A stretch of 64,000 nt of DNA from positions 62,001-126,000 of the forward strand of contig JAJDYN010000025.1 of the NCBI GenBank assembly GCA_022825135.1, read 5' to 3'. Of this stretch, positions 51,946 through 59,415 are shown one piece after another. Made by a program: the position numbers and the translations under genes. Position 1 is the first letter of the stretch. Each line of letters starts with the position of its first letter. Source of the stretch: Gemmatimonadota bacterium. GTDB taxonomy: Bacteria; Gemmatimonadota; Gemmatimonadetes; Longimicrobiales; Gaopeijiaceae. A model generated the notes under the pieces. It ran no database searches. It was not told the origin of the DNA and saw only the letters and a program-made list of their open reading frames with translations.

Positions 51946-52738
51946 ACCGTCCCTCGATGTAGTCGTGCGTGCGCGGATCCTTGACGATGCCGCTGAAGAT
52001 GCGCGCGGTGTCGCTCGTTTCGACGTGCTCGCCGGTAAGGAAGAACGCGGTTCGGTCCGCCAGGCGCCTCGCCTGCTGCACCAGGTTGGTCACCAGCACG
52101 ATCGACATCTCGTGCTTCAACTCCTTGAGGACGTCTTCGATGCGCATCGTGGTGACCGGATCCACGGCGATCGAGAACTCGTCCAGGAGCAGAAGATCCG
52201 GTTCCTGCGAAAGCGCCCGCGCGATGGTGAGGCGCTGCTGCTGGCCTCCGGAGAGGAGGCTTCCGAGCGAGTCCAGGCGATCCTTGACCTCCTCCCAGAG
52301 CGCAGCCCGCCGCAGGCATCGTTCGACGATCTCGTCGAGTTCGCTCCCCTTGCGCACGCCCCGCAGGCGTGGAGCGAGAGCGACGTTCTCGTAGACGGTG
52401 AGCGGGAGCCCCACGGGGAGCGGAAAGACCACGCCGATGCGGCTGCGCAGGGCGTATACGTTGCGCACGCGACGGATGTCGCGGCCATCGAAGGTGATGC
52501 GGCCCTCGACCTCCATCTCGGGGATGAACTCGTCCATGCGGTTGAGCGCGCGCAGGAACGAGGTCTTGCCCGAGCCGGCGGGACCGATAATCCCGAGGAT
52601 CTCATTCCGGCGAACGGACAGATCCAGCCCGTGCAGCGCCACGTGGCTCCCGTAGCGGATCGTGAGGTTCTGCACAACCACCTTCGGGGGCGCATCGGCC
52701 GAGGCTTCGGCTCCGTTCGGCGCGATGCCCGCTACCAT
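51938..52738 (-). CDS. pstB: phosphate ABC transporter ATP-binding protein, PstB paralogue with canonical signature
   Basis: This is a 266-residue ABC ATPase starting at the ATG at 52738 behind GGGAGGAAG. Walker A is GPAGSGKTS, the signature is LLSGGQQQRLTIARALS, Walker B is LLLLDEFSIAVDP (DEF in place of DEP), and the H-loop position reads VTNLVQQARRLA, so the switch His of VTH is replaced by Asn. This is complementary to its neighbour, which keeps the His but lacks LSGGQ. The two may form an asymmetric heterodimer with one working site, as in several ABC systems. It overlaps pstA by 7 bases and the next gene by 8. Confidence 0.88.
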   Translation of the reverse strand: MVAGIAPNGAEASADAPPKVVVQNLTIRYGSHVALHGLDLSVRRNEILGIIGPAGSGKTSFLRALNRMDEFIPEMEVEGRITFDGRDIRRVRNVYALRSRIGVVFPLPVGLPLTVYENVALAPRLRGVRKGSELDEIVERCLRRAALWEEVKDRLDSLGSLLSGGQQQRLTIARALSQEPDLLLLDEFSIAVDPVTTMRIEDVLKELKHEMSIVLVTNLVQQARRLADRTAFFLTGEHVETSDTARIFSGIVKDPRTHDYIEGRFG

Positions 52739-53622
52739 TTCTTCCTCCCGCGCACGTATATGCGAAAGCCGATGGAGAGCGCGTTCATCGCCAGCACCAT
52801 GGAAATCAGCACCAGCGCGACGCCGAAGGGCAGCGCGTCCGGCGCATCCGGCACCTGGGTCGCGATGACGAACAGGTGCAGCGACATGGCCATGGTCTGG
52901 TCCAGGACGCCCTGCGGCAGGAAGGGAAGGAAGAAAGCCGCTCCGGTAAACATGATGGGAGCCGTTTCCCCCGAGGTGCGCGACACCTCGAGGATGATTC
53001 CCGTGAGAATGCCGCTCACGGCGTTGGGCAGGACGATGCGGCGGATGGTCTGCCAGCGCGTCGCGCCCATGTTCCAGCAGGCCTCCCGAAAGGCCCGCGG
53101 CACCGCCTGCAGCGATTCGCGCGTGGACACGATGACGACCGGGAGCGTCATCACCGCCAGCGTGAGGCTGGCGGCCAGGATGCTGGTGCCGAAGCGGAAG
53201 AAGAGTACGAAGGCGCCCACCCCGAAAAGCGCGTGTACGATGGAGGGAACCCCCGCCAGGTTGATGATGGCCAGGTTGATGGAGCGCGTGAGCCAGTTGT
53301 CGGGCGCGTACTCGCTCAGGTAGACCGCCGCCGCCACCCCCACCGGTACGGAGGCGACCAGCGCGACCGCCACCAGCCACACGGTTCCGACCAGGGCCGG
53401 CAGAATCCCCCCTGCCGTCATCCCGTCGACCGGGGGTGTGGTCAGGAATTCCCACGAGATGGCGGAGCCGCCCCGCACCACCAGCAGCGCAAGGACGATC
53501 ACTACGGGCACGATCAGCAGCGCGGTCATCATCCCCAGCAGCGTGCGCACCAGCCACTCGACCCTGTGGTCGCGCGCATTGCGCGGAGTGCCCGCAAACA
53601 GCTCCATGGGTGCGGTCGTCAT
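52732..53622 (-). CDS. pstA: phosphate ABC transporter permease PstA
   Basis: This is a 296-residue inner-membrane permease with about six helices, starting with LLGMMTALLIVPVVIVLALLVV. It carries the PstA-type binding-protein-dependent transport signature YLSEYAPDNWLTRSINLAIINLAGVPSIVHALFGVGAF and the EAA loop FREACWNMGATRWQTIRRIVLP that contacts the ATPase. GILTGIILEVSRTSGETAPIMFTG is typical of PstA. It starts 5 bases after pstC and overlaps the first ATPase gene by 7 bases, so translation is tightly coupled. Confidence 0.93.
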   Translation of the reverse strand: MTTAPMELFAGTPRNARDHRVEWLVRTLLGMMTALLIVPVVIVLALLVVRGGSAISWEFLTTPPVDGMTAGGILPALVGTVWLVAVALVASVPVGVAAAVYLSEYAPDNWLTRSINLAIINLAGVPSIVHALFGVGAFVLFFRFGTSILAASLTLAVMTLPVVIVSTRESLQAVPRAFREACWNMGATRWQTIRRIVLPNAVSGILTGIILEVSRTSGETAPIMFTGAAFFLPFLPQGVLDQTMAMSLHLFVIATQVPDAPDALPFGVALVLISMVLAMNALSIGFRIYVRGRKKW

Positions 53623-53627
53623 CGTCT

Positions 53628-54557
53628 CTACCGTCCCTTCCTGCGGATCCCGCGCACGATCACGTCGGCGGTGAGGTTGATCGCGAAGGTCACCGCGAAG
53701 AGCAGGATGCCAAGTGTGAACAGTGCCTGGTAGTGCTCCGAGCCCACGGCGGTCTCACCGAGTTCGGCGGCGATGGTGGCGGTGAGCGCGCGCACGGAAT
53801 CGAAGACGCTGTCGGGCAGGTTGATGGCGTGACCGCTGGCCATGAGCACGACCATGGTCTCGCCGAATCCGCGCCCGACGCCCAGCAGGACGGCGGCGAC
53901 CAGCCCGTTCCTGGCGGCCGGGATCACCACCTTGCGGATCACCTGCCAGCGCGTCGCGCCCAGGGCCTCTGCCGCTTCGCGGTAGCCGTCCGGGACCGCC
54001 TTCAGGGCGTCCTCCGCTATGGTGGTCATGATGGGAGCGGCCATCAGGCCGAGAATCACCCCGGCGTTCAGCACGTTGAGCCCGATCGGGACCCCGAAGG
54101 TGTCGATGATCAGGGGATTCATGATGCTCAGGCCGATGAATCCCCACACCACCGAGGGGATCGCGGCGAGCAGCTCGACCAGCACCTTCAGGGTCTCGCG
54201 CGTACGGCCCCGGGCGAATTCCCCGATAAAAACGGCGGCCGCGAGCGAGAAGGGAATCGAGACCACCATGGCAAGGCCGGTGATGCTCGCCGTGCCCACG
54301 ATCAGCGCCAGCGCCCCGTACGTGCGTTCGATCATGGAGGTGGGCCGCCAGGCGATGGACCCGAAGAACTCTCCGGCATCGAATTCCGTGAACACGAAAC
54401 CGAAGCCTTCGCGCGCGATGAAGGCGAAGATGCCCACGATGAACAGGATCGCCGATATGCCGCCCACGAACACAAAGAGCGTCACCGCGCGGTCCATGTA
54501 CCAGGCGGCACCGCGGCGATCGAAGTCGCGTGAACGCGCCAGGGCGTCCCGGGTCAT
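53628..54557 (-). CDS. pstC: phosphate ABC transporter permease PstC
   Basis: This is a 309-residue inner-membrane permease with about six helices. The PstC hallmark FIGEFARGRTRETLKVLVELLAAIPSVVWGFIGL is present, as is the ATPase-contact loop YREAAEALGATRWQVIRKVVIPAARNGL and GVGRGFGETMVVLMASGHA. With PstA it forms the translocation channel for inorganic phosphate. It lies 51 bases after pstS and 5 bases before pstA. The Pst system is normally induced by phosphate limitation through PhoR/PhoB; no response regulator is in this cluster. Confidence 0.93.
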   Translation of the reverse strand: MTRDALARSRDFDRRGAAWYMDRAVTLFVFVGGISAILFIVGIFAFIAREGFGFVFTEFDAGEFFGSIAWRPTSMIERTYGALALIVGTASITGLAMVVSIPFSLAAAVFIGEFARGRTRETLKVLVELLAAIPSVVWGFIGLSIMNPLIIDTFGVPIGLNVLNAGVILGLMAAPIMTTIAEDALKAVPDGYREAAEALGATRWQVIRKVVIPAARNGLVAAVLLGVGRGFGETMVVLMASGHAINLPDSVFDSVRALTATIAAELGETAVGSEHYQALFTLGILLFAVTFAINLTADVIVRGIRRKGR

Positions 54558-54608
54558 GCGCAGCCGGCCCGCCTCGGAGCTTCGCGGGATCTCACCTGGT
54601 CGCCGTGG

Positions 54609-55496
54609 CTATTGCACGCATTCGACCGGGGCCACCGGCGTGTATCCCGCTTCGAGCATGATGCACTGGCCCTCCTCGCCCAGCACCCAGTCGAGGTATT
54701 CCTTCACCTCGCCGACGGGATCGCCCGGGGTGTACATGAGGAGCGGCCTGGAGATCGGGTAGCTGCCGTCCAGCGCGGTTTCCATGGAGGGAGCCACGCA
54801 GGTATCGCTGGCGGCGAGACAAGGCGTCTTGACCTCCGGGGTCGCGTAGGCGAGTCCGCTGTAGCCGATCGCGCACGGCGTGTGGGCGACGAGATCCACC
54901 ACGTCCTTCGAGCCGTGCATGTCGTGCGATCCGAGCTTGAAGTCGTAGTTGTCGAGCACCGCCTCGCGGAAATAGGCGAAGGTGCCCGAGTTGTTCTGAC
55001 GGCTGACCCGTACGATCTCATCCGACGGGCAACCCGGCATCTCGATGCCCAGTTGGCTCCAGCGCTCGATGGTCCCATCGTCCCCGTAGATGCCCGCGAG
55101 CTGCTGCATGCTCAGGAAATCGAGCGGATTGTGGGCGTGGATGTAGACGGCCAGCGCGTCGTAACCGACGAGATGCTCGACCGGGTCGGTACCATTGGCC
55201 CGCGCAGCGCCGATCTCGCTCGAGGTCATCCGGCGGCTGGAGTTGGCGATGTCGACGGTGCCGTTGATCATCGCGGAGATACCCGTGCCGGATCCGCCGC
55301 CCGAGACCGCGACCGCGACGGCGGAGTCCACCTCGCTGTACGATTCCGCCCAGGCCTGGGCGACGTTGACCAGCGTGTCCGATCCCTTGTTCTGGATCAC
55401 CTCGCGGGCGCCGCCCACGGATGCGCCGCCACAGGCGAATGCGAGGATCGAGGCGAGGCTGGACAGGCGGGCAGCCCTTGGACTGCAAGGTCTCAT
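54609..55496 (-). CDS. pstS: phosphate-binding lipoprotein PstS
   Basis: This is a 295-residue periplasmic phosphate-binding protein. The ATG at 55496, preceded by AGGGAGACCGGAGA, gives a signal with lipobox (ILAFACGG). The mature domain has IQNKGSDTLVNVAQAWAE, the phosphate-site block VSGGGSGTGISAMINGTVDIANSSRRMT and VSRQNNSGTFAYFREAVL, which supply the Ser/Thr/Arg ligands in PstS proteins. Further markers are ALAVYIHAHNPLDFLSMQQLAGIYGD and YPISRPLLMYTPGDPVGEVKEYLDWVLGEEGQ. It is first of five genes in the pst operon. The 130-base upstream gap should hold the promoter; I could not recognise a Pho box with confidence. Confidence 0.92.
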   Translation of the reverse strand: MRPCSPRAARLSSLASILAFACGGASVGGAREVIQNKGSDTLVNVAQAWAESYSEVDSAVAVAVSGGGSGTGISAMINGTVDIANSSRRMTSSEIGAARANGTDPVEHLVGYDALAVYIHAHNPLDFLSMQQLAGIYGDDGTIERWSQLGIEMPGCPSDEIVRVSRQNNSGTFAYFREAVLDNYDFKLGSHDMHGSKDVVDLVAHTPCAIGYSGLAYATPEVKTPCLAASDTCVAPSMETALDGSYPISRPLLMYTPGDPVGEVKEYLDWVLGEEGQCIMLEAGYTPVAPVECVQ

Positions 55497-55626
55497 TCTC
55501 CGGTCTCCCTGCGCATCTTCCCTCGATTCGGGTTGTACGGCTCCGGATAATCCCGGACAAGGCCACAATAAGCTATCCGCCCGCCGCACGAGCCGGAACC
55601 ACCGGGGCAGACGGAAAACGCCTCTG

Positions 55627-56766
55627 TTACGAAAGTGTTGCCTCGCCGGGACGCAAAGGCCGATCGGAGCCTCGGCGCGCCAGCTTCCACACGCCCACGG
55701 TGAGCACCGGGGCCACGTATACCGCCAGGAAGACCCAGGTCATGGTGCCGTAACCCCGCGCGATCAGGTCGATCAGCCCGAACTGGGCGATGAGCGCGCC
55801 GCCGGCCAGCAGGCCCGTGCCGATCCCGGTGCGCAGGCGAGCGGGCATCTTCGCCGCGCGCCGCGCGTAGACCGCCGCTATGCGCTCGTTTACAGCGTGG
55901 ATCATCCCGGCCCCGGTCTCGATCAGGGTGCCGAAGAGCGCCAGCTGGAACGCGAGTTGGAACCAGCGCATGCCGAGCGTTTCGAGCAGCGCGTTCGCGG
56001 GGACCGTGCGGTCCAGGATCTCCGGATACTGCCCCACCATGGCGAGGTAGAAGAGTACCCCGGGGATAATGGCGATCGGGCCGGCCAGGAGGCCCGCCGA
56101 GACCGCCTCCCGCCGGGTGCCCACGTGCCGCATCACGAAGAGTAGGCCGGGAATGGTCGCGAGGTTGTAGGCGGCGTAGCGCACGCCGGCAAGGAACCAG
56201 CCCTCGCCGGCCGGAACGATGGCGAACCTCTGCGAAATCTCTCCCCCGAAGGAGACGAAACAAAGGACGAAGAAGAGGACGAACACCGCGTAGAGCACGA
56301 AGGACCAGCCGGCGAAGAAGCGCTCTATGGTTCTCGACCCGCGGAACACCAGATAGCCGATGGCGGCCATCATGCCGAGAACCCCCGCGGCGTAGCTGAT
56401 GCCGAACGTCTCTTCGAGGATGCTGCCGGCCGCGGCCGCGATGACGGCCAGCACCAGCATCAGGAACGCCAGGTATGCGGCTTCGTAGGCGACCCACCAG
56501 CGTCCACCCAGGAGGCGGCGGAAGAAGGTTCGGTAGTCGTAGGCGGAGAAGCGGCGGGCGAAATCGAAGGTCACCGCGCACGTGGCGCTCCAGATCACCG
56601 TGGACACAAGCAGCATGGCCAGGAGGCCGCCGCGGGGGCCTTGCGTGAGGAAGAACTCCACGAGTTCGCGTCCCGTGCCGTAACCGCCCGCGATGACCAC
56701 CGACTGAAACACGAATCCCGGGAGCAGGTAGCGGCGGAAGAACGAGTGCTGGGCGGACGTGGTCAC
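55627..56766 (-). CDS. YkvI-like integral membrane protein, possible APC-type transporter
   Basis: This is a 379-residue protein with about ten helices, opening FFRRYLLPGFVFQSVVIAGGYGTGRELVEFFLTQGP, the pattern of the uncharacterised YkvI family related to the amino acid-polyamine-cation superfamily. The glycine-rich helix breaks (AGGYGTG) are of the kind that bind sodium and substrate in that fold. The GTG at 56766 is preferred: it has a GGAGA site and removes an arginine-rich non-family extension. It lies 130 bases upstream of pstS on the same strand and could share transcription with it, but functional linkage to phosphate is not implied. Substrate unknown. Confidence 0.7.
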   Translation of the reverse strand: MTTSAQHSFFRRYLLPGFVFQSVVIAGGYGTGRELVEFFLTQGPRGGLLAMLLVSTVIWSATCAVTFDFARRFSAYDYRTFFRRLLGGRWWVAYEAAYLAFLMLVLAVIAAAAGSILEETFGISYAAGVLGMMAAIGYLVFRGSRTIERFFAGWSFVLYAVFVLFFVLCFVSFGGEISQRFAIVPAGEGWFLAGVRYAAYNLATIPGLLFVMRHVGTRREAVSAGLLAGPIAIIPGVLFYLAMVGQYPEILDRTVPANALLETLGMRWFQLAFQLALFGTLIETGAGMIHAVNERIAAVYARRAAKMPARLRTGIGTGLLAGGALIAQFGLIDLIARGYGTMTWVFLAVYVAPVLTVGVWKLARRGSDRPLRPGEATLS

Positions 56767-56985
56767 GGTCTGGTTCTCCGGGCGGGGGCCTGCGCGGCCA
56801 CGCGGGCGGGGGTGCCAAGCCCTGAGCCTACGGGGGCCGGATCGGCATGGCAAACCGGCGCGGCCACGCCGCGGAGGTCCGGTGCCAGAGATGGCATGAC
56901 TCTTGCTCTAGCTTGGCACCAGGCGGACCTGGCTGAAACCGGGCATGCGCCGGTCGCGTAGGCCCCGGGAGACAGGGGGAGTGGG

Positions 56986-57153
56986 ATGAGCACGGAAGAA
57001 CGAATCAGGCATCTGGGAAGAGCGGCATCGAGGGCGGAGGATGAGGGGAGGTATCGGGAGGCCCGCAATCTGCGGCTCCTGGCGCGTGACGCTCGACCCA
57101 TCTCTTCCTTGAAGGACGTTCCGAACATTCCCCTGGCCGGTTCGAGGGAATGA
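56986..57153 (+). CDS. small hypothetical protein, 55 residues
   Basis: A short frame at 56986 starts behind AGGGGGAGTGGG and encodes MSTEERIRHLGRAASRAEDE followed by GRYREARNLRLLARDARPIS and SLKDVPNIPLAGSRE. The first 40 residues are highly charged and helical, resembling a TPR-like helix pair; the tail is proline-containing. No family recognised. A strong hairpin terminator begins 36 bases after the stop, which supports a real short transcript unit. Confidence 0.5.
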   Translation: MSTEERIRHLGRAASRAEDEGRYREARNLRLLARDARPISSLKDVPNIPLAGSRE

Positions 57154-57188
57154 GTATCGGCTGAGTCGAGATGTGTGGTGGGGTGGTG

Positions 57189-57224
57189 AGCCCCCGGGCC
57201 CGCGGAAGCGGGTTCGGGGGCTTT
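57189..57224 (+). terminator. long hairpin terminator with GGAA tetraloop
   Basis: AGCCCCCG pairs with CGGGGGCT (8 bp), continued by two G-T pairs and CCCGC/GCGGG, capped by a GGAA tetraloop, then TTTGG. This 15-pair helix is the strongest terminator-like structure in the region and lies 36 bases after the 55-residue ORF. Confidence 0.7.
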
Positions 57225-57542
57225 GGTATTGTCGAATGGGTCGCCGGAGGTGGATGCCGGGCTTGCAGATCCGTCAGCTCTCCGGCGGATCCGGGCTGAT
57301 CCGCCGGATGGCAGGGCGCGGGCAGCGCCACCGGCGTCTCCGCGGAGCCCCGGCGTGCCTTGCCGGCGTCCTCGGTTTTCCCCTCGGCTCCCTCCAGCCG
57401 ATGATGAATTTCCGTAACATCGCGGGCCCAGGACCGGGCTGGCGCGCGATCCGGCGAGAGGTGCCTTATCTTGGAGCGGGACGAACGGGCGGGCGGTCCG
57501 TTGGCCGCAAGGCTGGAAACAGCAGCAGCAAGGAGCAAGGCC
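57225..57542 (+). other. intergenic region upstream of the M28 peptidase gene; no gene seen
   Basis: These 318 bases between the terminator and the peptidase start contain only arginine-rich noise frames. The promoter for the peptidase-nitroreductase pair must lie here. AT-richer patches occur near 57397-57421 (TGATGAATTTCCGTAACATC) and 57464-57476 (CTTATCTTGGAGC), but no consensus pair is convincing. Confidence 0.4.
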
Positions 57543-58619
57543 GTGAGATTGAAGGCAGGCAATGGGCGAATGGTCGGAGGGATGCTGGCCGGGTTGGTGG
57601 CCGGCGCGTGCGCGGGCGACGACCGGGCGGGAGATTTCCTGTACACTTCATCCGAGGACGCGCAGTCGGCCGCGGCGACCATCACGGAGACCGAATTCCT
57701 GGAACGGGTGGCGGTTCTGGCCCATGACTCCATGCGGGGCCGGGCCACGCCCAGCCCGGAGATCGAGGAAGCGGCGCGCTGGATCGCGGGAGAACTCGCT
57801 GCAATGGGACTCGAACCGGGTGGTGGCGGGGGCGAGTTCATCCAGCGCTACTCTTTCCGTCCCCGGTTCGTTGATGTCGAGGCCCCTGCGGTCGACGCGC
57901 CCAACGTGGCCGCCGTGCTGACGGGCAGCGACCCGGAACTGCGGAACGAGTACGTAGTGTTCAGCGCCCACATGGACCATGTGGGAGTGCGGGAGCCGGA
58001 CGCGAGCGGGGACAGCATCTACAACGGCGCCGACGACGACGCTTCCGGGACGGCCGCGGTCATCGAGATCGCGGAGGCGTTCGCCGCGCTCGAAGAGCCG
58101 CCGCCGCGGTCGACGGTATTCCTGCTGGTGAGCGGAGAGGAGCGGGGCTTGCACGGAAGTCGCGCCTACGCCGACGACCCGCCGGAACCGGTCGCCTCGG
58201 GACGCATGGTGGCCAACCTCAACATGGACATGGTGGGCCGCAACTGGCCCGACACCATCGTGGCCATCGGCAAGGAGCACTCGGACCTGGGGGCGACCCT
58301 GGAACGCGTCAACGCGGCGCATCCGGAACTCGGCATGACCGCCATCGACGACCTGTGGCCGGACGAGAACTTCTACTTCCGTTCGGACCACTACAACTTC
58401 GCGCGCAACGGCGTGCCGGTCCTCTTCTTCTTCAACGGGACCCACGACGACTACCACAGGCCGAGCGACGAGGTGGAGCTGATCGACGCCGGGAAGGGCG
58501 CGCGCCTGACCCGGCTCATCTTCTACCTGGGGCTCGAGATCGCGAGCGCTCCGGAGCCGCCCGAGTGGAATCCCGAAAGCCGCCGGATGATCGTCGAGAT
58601 GATCGAGAGCAGACGATGA
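57543..58619 (+). CDS. M28-family zinc aminopeptidase lipoprotein
   Basis: This is a 358-residue exported peptidase. The GTG at 57543 follows AAGGAGCAAGG and gives a signal with probable lipobox (VAGACAGD, Cys23). The M28 di-zinc site is complete: [10 protein letters not shown] (His, Asp), [20 protein letters not shown] (bridging Asp), [17 protein letters not shown] (catalytic Glu-Glu), LNMDMVGRN (Asp) and [16 protein letters not shown] (His). Such enzymes remove N-terminal residues or act on aminoacylated small molecules in the periplasm. Its TGA overlaps the ATG of the next gene (ATGA), so the two are translationally coupled. Confidence 0.9.
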   Translation: MRLKAGNGRMVGGMLAGLVAGACAGDDRAGDFLYTSSEDAQSAAATITETEFLERVAVLAHDSMRGRATPSPEIEEAARWIAGELAAMGLEPGGGGGEFIQRYSFRPRFVDVEAPAVDAPNVAAVLTGSDPELRNEYVVFSAHMDHVGVREPDASGDSIYNGADDDASGTAAVIEIAEAFAALEEPPPRSTVFLLVSGEERGLHGSRAYADDPPEPVASGRMVANLNMDMVGRNWPDTIVAIGKEHSDLGATLERVNAAHPELGMTAIDDLWPDENFYFRSDHYNFARNGVPVLFFFNGTHDDYHRPSDEVELIDAGKGARLTRLIFYLGLEIASAPEPPEWNPESRRMIVEMIESRR

Positions 58620-59284
58620 GCATCAGGCTGATGCCGCTGGAAGACTATCGGGAGTATTCCGTCCGGGAGATGCGCGCCCGTGCGCGCGCCTTCCGCGAGG
58701 AAGTCCGCCGCCGGCGCACGGTGCGCGACTTCTCGCCGCGCCCGGTGCCGCGCGGGATCATCGAGGACTGCCTGCTGGCCGCCGGATCCGCCCCCAACGG
58801 CGCCAACCACCAGCCCTGGCACTTCGTCGTGGTGAGCGATCCCGCGGTGAAGAAGCAGATTCGCGAGGCCGCGGAAGAGGAGGAGCGGGCCTTCTACCGG
58901 GAGCGGGCGCCGGACGAATGGCTTCAGGCGCTCGAACCCCTGGGCACCGACGAAAACAAGCCCTTTCTGGAGATCGCGCCCTACCTGATCGTAATCTTCG
59001 CCGAGAGCTACGCGCGGCTGGCGGACGGCACCCGCCGCAAGAACTACTACGTCACGGAGTCGGTCGGCATTGCCACGGGCCTCCTCATCACGGCCCTCCA
59101 CCACGCCGGACTGGCCTCGCTCACCCATACGCCCAGCCCCATGGGCTTCCTGAACCGCATTCTGGACCGCCCGAAGAACGAGCGCCCGTTTCTGCTGCTG
59201 GTGGCGGGGTATCCGGCGGACGATGCCAGGGTGCCCGTCATCGGGAAGAAGTCCCTGCGGGAAATCGCGACCTTCAGCGAGTAG
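58616..59284 (+). CDS. nitroreductase-family flavoprotein, iodotyrosine-deiodinase-like
   Basis: This is a 222-residue FMN enzyme. The order of motifs follows the iodotyrosine deiodinase branch of the nitroreductase superfamily: [20 protein letters not shown] (FMN phosphate contacts), [41 protein letters not shown] (the active-site lid region that binds halotyrosine in known enzymes), [15 protein letters not shown] and [26 protein letters not shown]. Members reductively remove iodide or bromide from halogenated tyrosines. Lid residues needed for tyrosine binding cannot be confirmed without alignment. The gene overlaps the M28 peptidase by 4 bases, so the pair may release and then dehalogenate amino acids. 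Confidence 0.82.
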   Translation: MSIRLMPLEDYREYSVREMRARARAFREEVRRRRTVRDFSPRPVPRGIIEDCLLAAGSAPNGANHQPWHFVVVSDPAVKKQIREAAEEEERAFYRERAPDEWLQALEPLGTDENKPFLEIAPYLIVIFAESYARLADGTRRKNYYVTESVGIATGLLITALHHAGLASLTHTPSPMGFLNRILDRPKNERPFLLLVAGYPADDARVPVIGKKSLREIATFSE

Positions 59285-59415
59285 CGCACCCGGCCCGTCA
59301 ACCCCCTGGCCGGCGACTCGCATTGCACGACGGTCTTGGATAAACTCCGCCCATGGGCACCCGCCGGGCGCGGGCAACTGTCAACGGTTCCACCGGTTCA
59401 ACCGGACGAGGCACA

